A stretch of DNA of 64,000 bases from Flavobacteriales bacterium. Its GTDB lineage: Bacteria; Bacteroidota; Bacteroidia; Flavobacteriales; Weeksellaceae. The DNA lies in contig JACJZS010000005.1 of assembly GCA_020635515.1 (NCBI GenBank), positions 1 to 64,000 of the forward strand, read 5' to 3'. The number at the start of each line of letters is the position of its first letter. Position 1 is the stretch's first letter. Both the position numbers and the translations under genes were made by a program. Shown piece after piece: positions 34,843-41,240 of this stretch. The notes under the pieces were generated by a model. It saw nothing but the letters and a program-made list of their open reading frames with translations. It was not told the DNA's origin and did no database searches.

Positions 34843-35625
34843 TTATTTTACGTGGGTATAAATTTGCGTAGATTCTATGCTCGAATGTCCGAGAAATAAA
34901 CTTACTTGTTCTATCTCTAATCCTTTGTTTAACAAGTGGGTAGCTATGCTATGACGAAACAAATGGGGATAAAGTCGTTTGTTTATTTTGCTCTTTTTCT
35001 CTAACCTTTTTAACGTATTTCTAATCACATCTTGACTTATTTTCCCTCGTTTTCCTTGAAGTAAATAATCGGTTTCTTTTTCTCGGTTTTGCAGGTAATT
35101 TTTAATGCTTTTTTCCGTACTTTTTAGCAGTGGAATTTCTCGCTGTTTTCTCGTTTTTGTTTGACTTATAAATACTCGTTTTTTCTTAAAATCAATTTCT
35201 GATATTTTTAAATTTAATAACTCTCCTACTCGCAATCCTAAATCGTACAATAGACTAATAATTACTCTATCTCTAGGACTTTCAGTAGTTTGATATACTA
35301 AATTGATTTCTTCTTCTGTGAGTATTTCTACTTTTTTTAGGTTCTTTTCAAATCTAATTTTTGGAAAATTTAATTCCTCTTTTTTGATCTTTTTTAAGTA
35401 CTCAACATAGATTTTTAGATGATAATAATAGTTTTTTATGGTACTCTGCTTAAGGTTTTTGTCTTCCAAATTTTTAATAAAGCATATCGTCGAATTTGAC
35501 TTATTTTTGCTAAAAATGTGATAGCTTTTTACGACTTTTAAACTACTTTTTATCGTACTTTTTGAGTAATTTTTTATCCTTAAATACCTTGTAAATTCTT
35601 CAAGATTTTCTTCGTTACGATTCAC
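34843..35625 (-). CDS. Tyrosine recombinase/integrase, XerC/D-like, catalytically complete
   Basis: 260 aa. An N-terminal SAM-like core-binding domain (ymRIKNYSKSTIKSSLKVV region), then the catalytic domain with LYDLGLRVGELLNL (Arg I), the beta-hairpin Lys in SQTKTRKQREIPL, HLFRHSIATHLLNKG (HxxR), LGHSSIESTQIYTHVK (His and the Tyr nucleophile). It is shorter than XerC/XerD (about 300) and much shorter than integron integrases, and I see no IntI-specific insertion. It is cotranscribed with the degenerate partner. It likely acts on the repeats or hairpins of this island. Confidence 0.9.
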   Translation of the reverse strand: MNRNEENLEEFTRYLRIKNYSKSTIKSSLKVVKSYHIFSKNKSNSTICFIKNLEDKNLKQSTIKNYYYHLKIYVEYLKKIKKEELNFPKIRFEKNLKKVEILTEEEINLVYQTTESPRDRVIISLLYDLGLRVGELLNLKISEIDFKKKRVFISQTKTRKQREIPLLKSTEKSIKNYLQNREKETDYLLQGKRGKISQDVIRNTLKRLEKKSKINKRLYPHLFRHSIATHLLNKGLEIEQVSLFLGHSSIESTQIYTHVK

Positions 35626-35651
35626 TTGACTACTTCTTTTTTTGGATTTTA

Positions 35652-35751
35652 TGAGCCGATGATTTTTATTTACTTATTATCAATGCATTACATCTATTTA
35701 TCGACTCTGTATCGGTTCGTTATTGGCTCATTTCCGACTCAAAGTGACTCA
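35652..35751. promoter_or_regulatory. Phased TGAGTC sites between the toprim and recombinase genes
   Basis: On the minus strand TGAGTC occurs at 35751-35746 and 35741-35736, TGAGCC at 35730-35725 and AGAGTC at 35708-35703. Their starts are 10, 11 and 22 bases apart, one or two helical turns. TGAGCC is repeated in inverted orientation at 35652-35657. This is the pattern of cooperative protein binding, perhaps recombinase arm sites or operators. Confidence 0.5.
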
Positions 35752-35763
35752 TTTTTTACACTT

Positions 35764-38190
35764 TTAGTATTCTAATCGTTTTAACATTTTTTGTAATTCT
35801 GCTTCACTCAAGGTTTTAAAATTATCCCAATGGCTGATTTTATACTGGTTTCCTCTTCCTATTTTTCCTGTTCGTTTGAGGTATTCGTATTGAGTAAGTT
35901 CATTTAAGTATCTATTTATCTGTGGTTTACTCAACAGAAAATTATCTTTAATATCAAAGCGAGTAAATCTAATTTCTTCTCGGTTTTTGTTCTCGTTCTT
36001 CGCTCGTTTTTCTACGATTTTCTTTAATGCTTCATAAAACTTTCGGATTTTTCCCTCTAACTCGTCCATTTTTAGCAAAATGCTGTTTCTCATTAGCTTA
36101 ATTCCGTTTTTTACATCTTCTTTCTCTACTAAAAGTTTTCCGTTTTTTTCTCTCCGCTGGTATTGATTTAATATCGTAATTTGATGAATTACTCCCATGA
36201 GTATCTCGTGCATTCTTGTCGGTTTATGTACATTTTCAGGAAGTTGAACCCAATCTGCATACGGATTTATCACTTCGTAGGGTTTTAAATTTCTGATGAG
36301 TTGTTGTACAAAAAGTTGGGTCTTTTTTTGTTCTGCCAAGTCAATATTTCCTTTATGGATTTGATTCTTATAGTTGATGATTCTTTGCACTTGCTCATTA
36401 CTTTCATCCACGCTTAATACAATGATTCTGCTCATGTTATCTTCGTAAAGTTCGCCTTTGGTGGTCGCACTTAAACTTGCAAAGCTTACTTCCACTTCTT
36501 TAATCGCTCCTTTGGAGTTCCCGCGTTTGTCTTTAATACTCGTGGAGCTACTCAATTTCCCTGCACTCATCATTTCTCTAACTGCTAAAAGAGCATCTTC
36601 TTTGAGTCCGTCCATATCCTCAAAAATGATGAGTTTTTGCATAAATTCTCCGCCTTGATAATTGTACAAACTGCTATCCGTAACTCGCGTTAATTCAATC
36701 ACATCTTCGCTGGGCATCATCTTGGCTATTTGTTTCATCGTGTGACTCTTTCCGCTTCCGCTTGAACCTTGATACAACACGTGTAAATTATAGTTCATCT
36801 TATATGTACTCGCTACCACAAACATCAATAAACGATTCTCTTCTTCTCCTACAATTCCGCTTTTACCAATAAGTTCGTTTATTCTAAAAAGTAGATGGTC
36901 TTGCTTTAAAAAATCAAGCGGTGAGCCACCGCTGGCAATTATTTTTTCTTTTTGTTTACTGATTAGTTTATTTTTTTCTTTGGTATTCACGAACTGCAAA
37001 GCAGTTTCAATTGGTTTTTCAGTTGAAAAAGAAAATTCCTTTTCTAATTTCCCTACTTCTGTTCTATCTCTTAGTAATTGTTCAAAGATTGCAGGTTCAT
37101 GTAATTGTAAGGTTTCGTTTACATCTTTATTGGGGAGTTGGAGGGTTGTAAATTGTACTTTTGTAGAATTGTAAAACGTACTGAGTAATTTTGAATATTT
37201 AATTGTCGCTTTGCGACCAGGTTCATCATTATCAAAAGCAAAAATGATTTCTTTCCCCTCAATCCCCAAAGGGGACGTTTTAATCCATTCTTTGATGGCG
37301 TTTAGGATTTCATCATTTAATCCATTCGTTCCGTAGCAAGCAAGTATTGAGTATCCTTCGACAAGCTCAGGATGACAAAGAAAACTCGCCGCATCTATAA
37401 TTGCTTCCGTTAATATTAGTTTTTTAGCTTCTCGACTTGGGTAATGAGGATATAATCCTTGTCTATTCTTCAGATAAAAATGTTTTCCCCCTAAATCCCC
37501 CGAAAGGGGACTTAAAATCGACCGAAAATAAAAAGAAACAATGTCTCCTCTTTCATTTTTTAATGGAAAAACCAAACTCTTATTTCCAAAAACTCCATAC
37601 GCTTTATTTCCTGTTTTTGATACTAAATTTTTATCTATCAACAATCCAACTTCCAAAGCTTGATTAATTAATTGCTCGTCTCGCCTTGCTCCGTGATGAA
37701 ACTGTCCGCTATTATATCCCACTGGCGACTCGCCAGTGACTAATTTATTTAAATCCAATGCTCGAGATGCTAAATACTCTTTTGCGGGTTTGCTACTGTT
37801 TATCGCATTGCTAAAATACTGAAAAATAGATTCCAAAAAGTCCGAAGCAGACGACTGAGAATTATTTTTTTTAGGGGGTTTATTTCTAGTGACTAATTCC
37901 CCTCCTTTGGAGGGGTTGGGGAGGATAATTTCTTTACACTTACTTATCGCTTCGTGTTTACTTAGATTTTCATAATACATCACAAAATCAATCACGTCCA
38001 AACTTTTGCCATGGGTTTTACAGTTCCCACTAAAACAATAAACCGTATTCGTCTTCTCATAAACCTGCATACTCGGATTCTTATCCTCATGAAAGACGCA
38101 GTGCGTCATCCTATTTTTATCTACGGAGATACCGTAGTAATCCAAAACTTGGGTAATGCTTAAATTTGATTTGATTTGTTCGATGGTCAT
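35764..38190 (-). CDS. Toprim primase-helicase-like protein with in-frame palindromic insertions
   Basis: 808 aa. The N-terminal 90 residues form a CHC2-type zinc finger of DnaG primases (THCVFHEDKNPSMQV, YCFSGNC). A toprim domain (about 215-345) has LILTEAIIDAASF and IIFAFDNDEPGRKA. A C-terminal P-loop ATPase follows (YQGSSGSGKSHTMKQ near residue 475, Walker B LIIFEDMDGL), then a winged-helix-like end. The architecture suits replication initiation of a plasmid-like element or satellite. At least seven perfect short palindromes lie inside the gene and are translated in frame, for example as CHPELVEG. It is divergent from the XRE repressor. Confidence 0.88.
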   Translation of the reverse strand: MTIEQIKSNLSITQVLDYYGISVDKNRMTHCVFHEDKNPSMQVYEKTNTVYCFSGNCKTHGKSLDVIDFVMYYENLSKHEAISKCKEIILPNPSKGGELVTRNKPPKKNNSQSSASDFLESIFQYFSNAINSSKPAKEYLASRALDLNKLVTGESPVGYNSGQFHHGARRDEQLINQALEVGLLIDKNLVSKTGNKAYGVFGNKSLVFPLKNERGDIVSFYFRSILSPLSGDLGGKHFYLKNRQGLYPHYPSREAKKLILTEAIIDAASFLCHPELVEGYSILACYGTNGLNDEILNAIKEWIKTSPLGIEGKEIIFAFDNDEPGRKATIKYSKLLSTFYNSTKVQFTTLQLPNKDVNETLQLHEPAIFEQLLRDRTEVGKLEKEFSFSTEKPIETALQFVNTKEKNKLISKQKEKIIASGGSPLDFLKQDHLLFRINELIGKSGIVGEEENRLLMFVVASTYKMNYNLHVLYQGSSGSGKSHTMKQIAKMMPSEDVIELTRVTDSSLYNYQGGEFMQKLIIFEDMDGLKEDALLAVREMMSAGKLSSSTSIKDKRGNSKGAIKEVEVSFASLSATTKGELYEDNMSRIIVLSVDESNEQVQRIINYKNQIHKGNIDLAEQKKTQLFVQQLIRNLKPYEVINPYADWVQLPENVHKPTRMHEILMGVIHQITILNQYQRREKNGKLLVEKEDVKNGIKLMRNSILLKMDELEGKIRKFYEALKKIVEKRAKNENKNREEIRFTRFDIKDNFLLSKPQINRYLNELTQYEYLKRTGKIGRGNQYKISHWDNFKTLSEAELQKMLKRLEY
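36917..37915. repeat. Cluster of small palindromes inside the toprim gene
   Basis: Perfect inverted pairs: AGCGGTG/CACCGCT (36917-36933), AACTGC/GCAGTT (36992-37006), GTCGC/GCGAC (37205-37217), TCCCC/GGGGA (37263-37275), the CHPELVEG-coding block (37354-37376), TCCCC/GGGGA (37496-37510), CACTGGCGA/TCGCCAGTG (37720-37738), CCCCTCC/GGAGGGG (37899-37915). All have loops of 1 to 5 bases apart from the CHPELVEG block, and all preserve the reading frame. Confidence 0.8.
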
Positions 38191-38221
38191 AAAATTTAAT
38201 TTTGTTGAAAAATATTAATTT

Positions 38222-38253
38222 AACTATTTCGCACACAAATTAACTAAATAGTT
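38222..38253. promoter_or_regulatory. Putative operator between the toprim gene and the XRE repressor
   Basis: AACTATTT (38222-38229) and AAATAGTT (38246-38253) are perfect 8-base inverted arms in the divergent intergenic region, 32 bases before the toprim start codon. A likely XRE repressor site. Confidence 0.5.
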
Positions 38254-38304
38254 TTCTTTGAACAAAATTTTAAGTTCATTATTTTTAAACATACGCACAT
38301 TTAA

Positions 38305-38336
38305 TTTGATTTTCTATTACCTTATAGTTAAATTTG
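38305..38336 (+). promoter_or_regulatory. Promoter of the XRE operon
   Basis: TTTG at 38305-38308 and TAAATTTG at 38329-38336 with a 20-base spacer, a good Bacteroidota promoter. Start codon 21 bases later. Confidence 0.7.
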
Positions 38337-38357
38337 TACTATTACTAAACTGTAAAT

Positions 38358-38708
38358 ATGAATTTTGGACAACGCTTAAAAGAGTTAAGAACTCAAAAAA
38401 ATATGACTAAAATGGAATTGAGCGAGATTGCCGATGTGCATCACGTTCAAATAGGAAGATATGAAAATAAAGGTGCTATGCCGTCTGCTGATGTGTTGGC
38501 AAAGCTTGCCAATGCCTTAAGTGTAACTACAGAATACTTACTAAACGGAACTAAAGAAGATTTGGCTAATCAAACGCTAGAAGACAAAGAACTCTTAAAT
38601 CAGTTTAAATCAATTGAAAAATTTTCCATTGAAAGAAAAAAAATCATCAAAGAACTTATTGATGCTTTTATTCTTAAAACCAATCTACAAAAACAACTCT
38701 CTATTTAA
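38358..38708 (+). CDS. XRE/Cro-CI family transcriptional regulator
   Basis: 116 aa. An N-terminal helix-turn-helix (FGQRLKELRTQKNMTKMELSEIADVHHVQIGRYENKG, residues 3-39) and PSADVLAKLANALSVTTEYLLNG are standard. The C-terminal 45 residues are a charged helix (SIERKKIIKELIDAF) for dimerisation. It is divergent from the toprim gene and heads the small-gene operon. Its stop overlaps the next ATG (TAATG). Confidence 0.92.
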   Translation: MNFGQRLKELRTQKNMTKMELSEIADVHHVQIGRYENKGAMPSADVLAKLANALSVTTEYLLNGTKEDLANQTLEDKELLNQFKSIEKFSIERKKIIKELIDAFILKTNLQKQLSI

Positions 38709-38956
38709 TGAAATTCACTAATTATTTTTTACACACTAGAGAGCGTGAAGATAGAAAAAACATAAAAATGGAATGGATAGAATTTACTTTTTATCATCCC
38801 GATTATCAACTTATTCAAGATGACGGAAGAATTAGAAAATGGACATTGATTAAAGAAATAAACAAGTATTTAAGAGTTGTTGTTTTGGAAGATGAACAAA
38901 CGATTCATAACGCTTTTTTTGACCGCTCTTTTAACCCTTTAAATTTTAAATCATGA
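38708..38956 (+). CDS. Small protein paired with DUF2283, toxin-like
   Basis: 82 aa from the ATG at 38708; a likelier start is the ATG at 38768 (62 aa), since MEWIEFTFYHPDY is where the globular part begins. The core DGRIRKWTLI, YLRVVVLEDEQTIHNAFFDRSF resembles small proteins encoded before DUF2283 genes. The stop overlaps the DUF2283 start (ATGA), so the two are translationally coupled like toxin-antitoxin pairs. Activity unknown. Confidence 0.7.
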   Translation: MKFTNYFLHTREREDRKNIKMEWIEFTFYHPDYQLIQDDGRIRKWTLIKEINKYLRVVVLEDEQTIHNAFFDRSFNPLNFKS

Positions 38957-39162
38957 ATATTACTTATTTTAACGATACAGACACTCTTTTGGTAAACTTC
39001 AGCAATAACGAAATTGCAGAAACTAAAGATATTAACGAAAACACCTTAGTAGAACTTGATAGAGACGGAAATATCGTTTCTATGACTATTGAACACGCTA
39101 AAAACCAAACTGAAATTAATGACTTCTCTTTTAAACAAATTAACACCAAAATTACGCTATAA
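38953..39162 (+). CDS. DUF2283 family small protein, antitoxin-like
   Basis: 69 aa. MNITYFNDTDTLLVNFSNNEIAET and VELDRDGNIVSMTIEHAK fit DUF2283, a family of compact proteins usually encoded next to small toxin-like genes. Coupled by a 4-base overlap to the gene before it. Its transcript ends at the terminator 39171-39209. Confidence 0.82.
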   Translation: MNITYFNDTDTLLVNFSNNEIAETKDINENTLVELDRDGNIVSMTIEHAKNQTEINDFSFKQINTKITL

Positions 39163-39170
39163 AACACAAC

Positions 39171-39209
39171 AAAAAAGCAAGACCACTAAAACCTTGCTTT
39201 TCTTTTTTT
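39171..39209 (+). terminator. Terminator of the DUF2283 unit
   Basis: AAAAGCAAG (39173-39181) pairs with CTTGCTTTT (39193-39201), followed by a T-run. A near-copy ends the YoeB unit at 39832-39865, and both are followed by TTATTAC and the island repeat. Confidence 0.85.
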
Positions 39210-39213
39210 ATTA

Positions 39214-39342
39214 CTGCGATGTCAGAGACAATCGCAGAGCTACTGTTTTGACCTAACACTCTTTAGAGAGCGGGGAGCTGGGAGACATTTGCGGAGCTAC
39301 TATTTGGCTCTTCACTCTTTGCGGAGCGGGGCATTTGCGGAA
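39214..39342 (+). repeat. Island repeat, unit 1
   Basis: Starts with the hairpin CTGCGAT/ATCGCAG (39214-39220, 39231-39237) and loop GTCAGAGACA. Then come AGCTACTGTTTTGACC..., a half-repeat ending GCGGGGAGC, and TTTGCGGAGCTACTATTTGG to GCGGAGCGGGG. Compared with units 2 and 3 the stem is CTGCGAT instead of CCGCAAA, with the partner changed to match. Confidence 0.8.
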
Positions 39343-39471
39343 ATCAATTATCATAACTAGTATATTTCATAAAAAAATCATCTTATAACTTACCGTATTT
39401 ATTTTATCAAAGTTATAAATTTTAATAAAATAAAGCCAATAAATAATATAATTTACTGGCTTTATATACTA
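39343..39471 (+). other. Cassette-like spacer without a gene
   Basis: Between repeat units 1 and 2 lie about 130 AT-rich bases with no ORF of note. They hold a perfect 9-bp hairpin TTATAACTT/AAGTTATAA (39383-39391, 39409-39417) and a terminator-like stem ATAAAGCCA/TGGCTTTAT (39430-39438, 39457-39465) just before the next repeat, in the same position as the terminators of the neighbouring units. Confidence 0.6.
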
Positions 39472-39619
39472 CCGCAAAGTCAGAGACATTTGCGGAGCTA
39501 CTCTGTGGCTATTCACTCTTCGCAGAGCTGGGGAGCTACTATTTTGACTCTTCATTCTTTGCGGAGCGGGGACATTTGCGGAGCTACTCTTTGGCTATTT
39601 ACTCTTCGGAGAGCTGGTG
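39472..39619 (+). repeat. Island repeat, unit 2, running into the YoeB gene
   Basis: Hairpin CCGCAAA/TTTGCGG (39472-39478, 39489-39495) with loop GTCAGAGACA, then three tandem copies of the half-repeat AGCTACTxTxTGxCT to CGxAGAGCxGGG. The last copy reads straight into the YoeB reading frame. Confidence 0.8.
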
Positions 39620-39833
39620 GTGGGTAAAAAATGACATGAAAGCTGTAAAAAAAATCTATTCCGTTTTAGAAAATACCTGTAAAAATCCTTTTGAGGGACT
39701 GGGACAACCCGAACCACTAAAAGCTAATTACTCAGGATACTGGTCGCGAAGAATTAACAAAGAACATAGAATTGTTTACAAAGTAGAAGATAACGCTATT
39801 GTGGTACATTCTCTCTATGGACATTACAACTAA
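39576..39833 (+). pseudogene. YoeB-type mRNA interferase with N-terminus replaced by the repeat
   Basis: 85 codons. From about residue 17 the match to YoeB is clear: NDMKAVKKIYSVLENTCKNPFEG, QPEPLKANYSGYWSRRINKEHRIVYKV, and the end LYGHYN with the catalytic His; the Glu of PFEG and the Arg of SRR are kept. The first 15 residues (RSYSLAIYSSESW) are coded by the repeat and do not match YoeB, whose first strand is missing. No YefM-type antitoxin gene precedes it. An alternative start is the ATG at 39633. Probably a decayed or re-joined toxin fragment. The catalytic core alone may be harmless. Confidence 0.8.
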
Positions 39834-39865
39834 AAAAAGCAAGGATAAAAAACCTTGCTTTTTTT
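39832..39865 (+). terminator. Terminator of the YoeB unit
   Basis: Perfect 13-bp stem AAAAAAAGCAAGG/CCTTGCTTTTTTT with an 8-base loop. Confidence 0.9.
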
Positions 39866-39869
39866 ATTA

Positions 39870-39935
39870 CCGCAAAGTCAGAGACATTTGCGGAGCTACT
39901 ATTTGGTCAAACACTCTTCGCAGAGCGGGGGGCGG
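39870..39935 (+). repeat. Island repeat, unit 3
   Basis: Hairpin CCGCAAA/TTTGCGG (39870-39876, 39887-39893) with the same loop GTCAGAGACA, then AGCTACTATTTGG to CGCAGAGCGGGGGGCGG. It ends 3 bases before the stop codon of the convergent lipoprotein gene. Confidence 0.8.
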
Positions 39936-39937
39936 TG

Positions 39938-40381
39938 TTACATTATTTTTCTTTTTCTTTTTGTGAAATTCCTTAAATAGATTACGTAACCTTGTTGTCT
40001 TTTACTGTAATATATATTATAAATCCTATATTCTTTTTGTAAATAAAAACACAGATTTTCTTTATTTGAAAATTCAACATATATTCTATCTCCAGACTTT
40101 ACATTTATCAACTCTATGCTTTTTGCTATACCTAACGATTGATTTGTTTTTATTTTCCCTTCAAAAACTAAACTATCATTAACATATACTTTTGCTTCAT
40201 CACTAAAACCATCTTTAAAATCTAAATAATGTAAAATATCTACCATTTTAGACTTTTGAAGAATTTCAAAATATACATCGTTATCTCCACACGCATTAGG
40301 TGTTTTAATTGTCTTATAATGAATTACTTTACTACAACCAACAAGTAAAATAAGCAACAATAATATACATTTATTCTTCAT
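39938..40381 (-). CDS. Small lipoprotein, putative immunity protein of the second RHS tip
   Basis: 147 aa. Lipoprotein signal KCILLLLILLVGC, then KVIHYKTIKTPNACGDNDVYFE and beta-rich segments (KVYVNDSLVFEGKIKT). Basic C-terminus FTKRKRKIM. Its start overlaps the stop of the RHS tip by 11 bases. By position it is the cognate immunity protein of the zincin-like toxin; being a lipoprotein, it would protect in the periplasm. No family recognised. Confidence 0.65.
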   Translation of the reverse strand: MKNKCILLLLILLVGCSKVIHYKTIKTPNACGDNDVYFEILQKSKMVDILHYLDFKDGFSDEAKVYVNDSLVFEGKIKTNQSLGIAKSIELINVKSGDRIYVEFSNKENLCFYLQKEYRIYNIYYSKRQQGYVIYLRNFTKRKRKIM

Positions 40382-41240
40382 TTGCTAAGTCTTTAATAAA
40401 CTCAATCTGTCCATTAGTTAATTTAGTTCCTATACTTGATGGAAGAAGGTCATTTTCATCACTATTCATAATATTCTTTTTAATGACTTTATTTGGAATT
40501 GTTCCACCTCTAACTTCAGCATAACCTTGATCAACATCACAAATCGTGTTATCTTCATCGAATGGATGCAATAACCCTAAAACATGTAAAAGCTCATGAA
40601 TCGCTGTATGACTAATCATTTCACCCAAAGTATATGCTCTCTCATAAATTATCTGCTTACCATCATTAGAAGTTGGCTCGAATGCACTAAAAGTAATAGC
40701 ATTATTAGTTAAATTTCCAGCTTCATCAGCTCCTCCTGCATGTTGAAGAATTCCGTTGTCTTGTATCGTAAGGTCTGAATTTCTTTTTACTGTAACTCCT
40801 ACAGATTTAACAATATTAATATCTATTGTAGCATTATCACTTTGAGAATAGGTAAAGTTAATATTAGCGTCGTTTTTCTTAAATGTTTTATTTACATCAT
40901 TTGCAAACTTTTCCATAAACTTAGCTTCATCTATCTTGGAATCTGAAGTGTTAGAAAATTTATACGTCATATGTATGTTTATAGCTCCTCCTTTTTCAGT
41001 AACTTTTACCTGCTTACCATTAGGGTCTATCATTGCTACAGGATTTCCATAACAATAACCATAAACATTTAAGTTTTTATTATTAAAAATCCCACCGTTG
41101 TGTTGACCGTCTCCGTAATGCTCGGTTTCCATGACTGGATTATATACCGCTAACGGATCGACACTCAACCAAATGCTAATTCTTGGGTCGTAATACCTTG
41201 CTCCGTAGTAGTAGAGATCTGTATTAGAATTCATATACAT
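40371..41240 (-). CDS. Orphan RHS tip with zinc-metallopeptidase toxin domain
   Basis: 289 aa. It begins a few residues before the RHS core end DLYYYGARYYDP, IWLSVDPLA, then NLNVYGYCYGNPVAMIDPNG. The variable tip (about residues 75-289) contains HTAIHELLHVLGLLHPF, a full HExxHxxGxxH zinc site, so it is a metzincin-like protease. The start ATG (41240 or 41234) lies inside the last codons of the alpha-amylase gene, whose stop overlaps it. No RHS N-terminal part is present. It could be a silent tip or an amylase-operon product. Confidence 0.8.
   Translation of the reverse strand: MYMNSNTDLYYYGARYYDPRISIWLSVDPLAVYNPVMETEHYGDGQHNGGIFNNKNLNVYGYCYGNPVAMIDPNGKQVKVTEKGGAINIHMTYKFSNTSDSKIDEAKFMEKFANDVNKTFKKNDANINFTYSQSDNATIDINIVKSVGVTVKRNSDLTIQDNGILQHAGGADEAGNLTNNAITFSAFEPTSNDGKQIIYERAYTLGEMISHTAIHELLHVLGLLHPFDEDNTICDVDQGYAEVRGGTIPNKVIKKNIMNSDENDLLPSSIGTKLTNGQIEFIKDLANEE
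41147..41224 (-). repeat. RHS-core direct repeat, copy 2
   Basis: Aligns over 78 bases to 33166-33243. The homology ends exactly at the alpha-amylase stop codon, which suggests the junction formed by recombination within or at this repeat. Confidence 0.85.

Larger units (their letters stand above)
30485..41223. mobile_element. Accessory island between the M1 peptidase and alpha-amylase genes
   Basis: Boundaries are set by the last core gene on the left (stop at 30484) and by the stop codon of the alpha-amylase on the right (41226-41224). It contains an IS110-type transposase, two RHS tips with partner lipoproteins, a recombinase pair, a toprim/helicase gene, a repressor, toxin-antitoxin-like genes, hairpin repeats and 670 bases of structured non-coding DNA. 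Gene density and hairpin content differ sharply from both flanks. Exact att sites are not resolved. Confidence 0.75.

Noticed and set aside
38496..38512. Palindromic insertion TTGGCAA/TTGCCAA in the XRE gene
   Set aside because: It codes for LAKLAN, the normal residues of the helix in this family, so it is probably chance.
39171..39935. CRISPR array
   Set aside because: Repeats are few, of unequal spacing, with genes between them, and no cas gene lies nearby.
33611..39935. Classical integron with intI and attC
   Set aside because: The recombinase is 260 aa without the IntI insertion, attC core boxes are not in order, and cassette genes do not all face away from a promoter next to the integrase.
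30485..41223. Prophage
   Set aside because: No capsid, tail, terminase or lysis genes; only recombinases, a toprim/helicase gene and a repressor are shared with phages.
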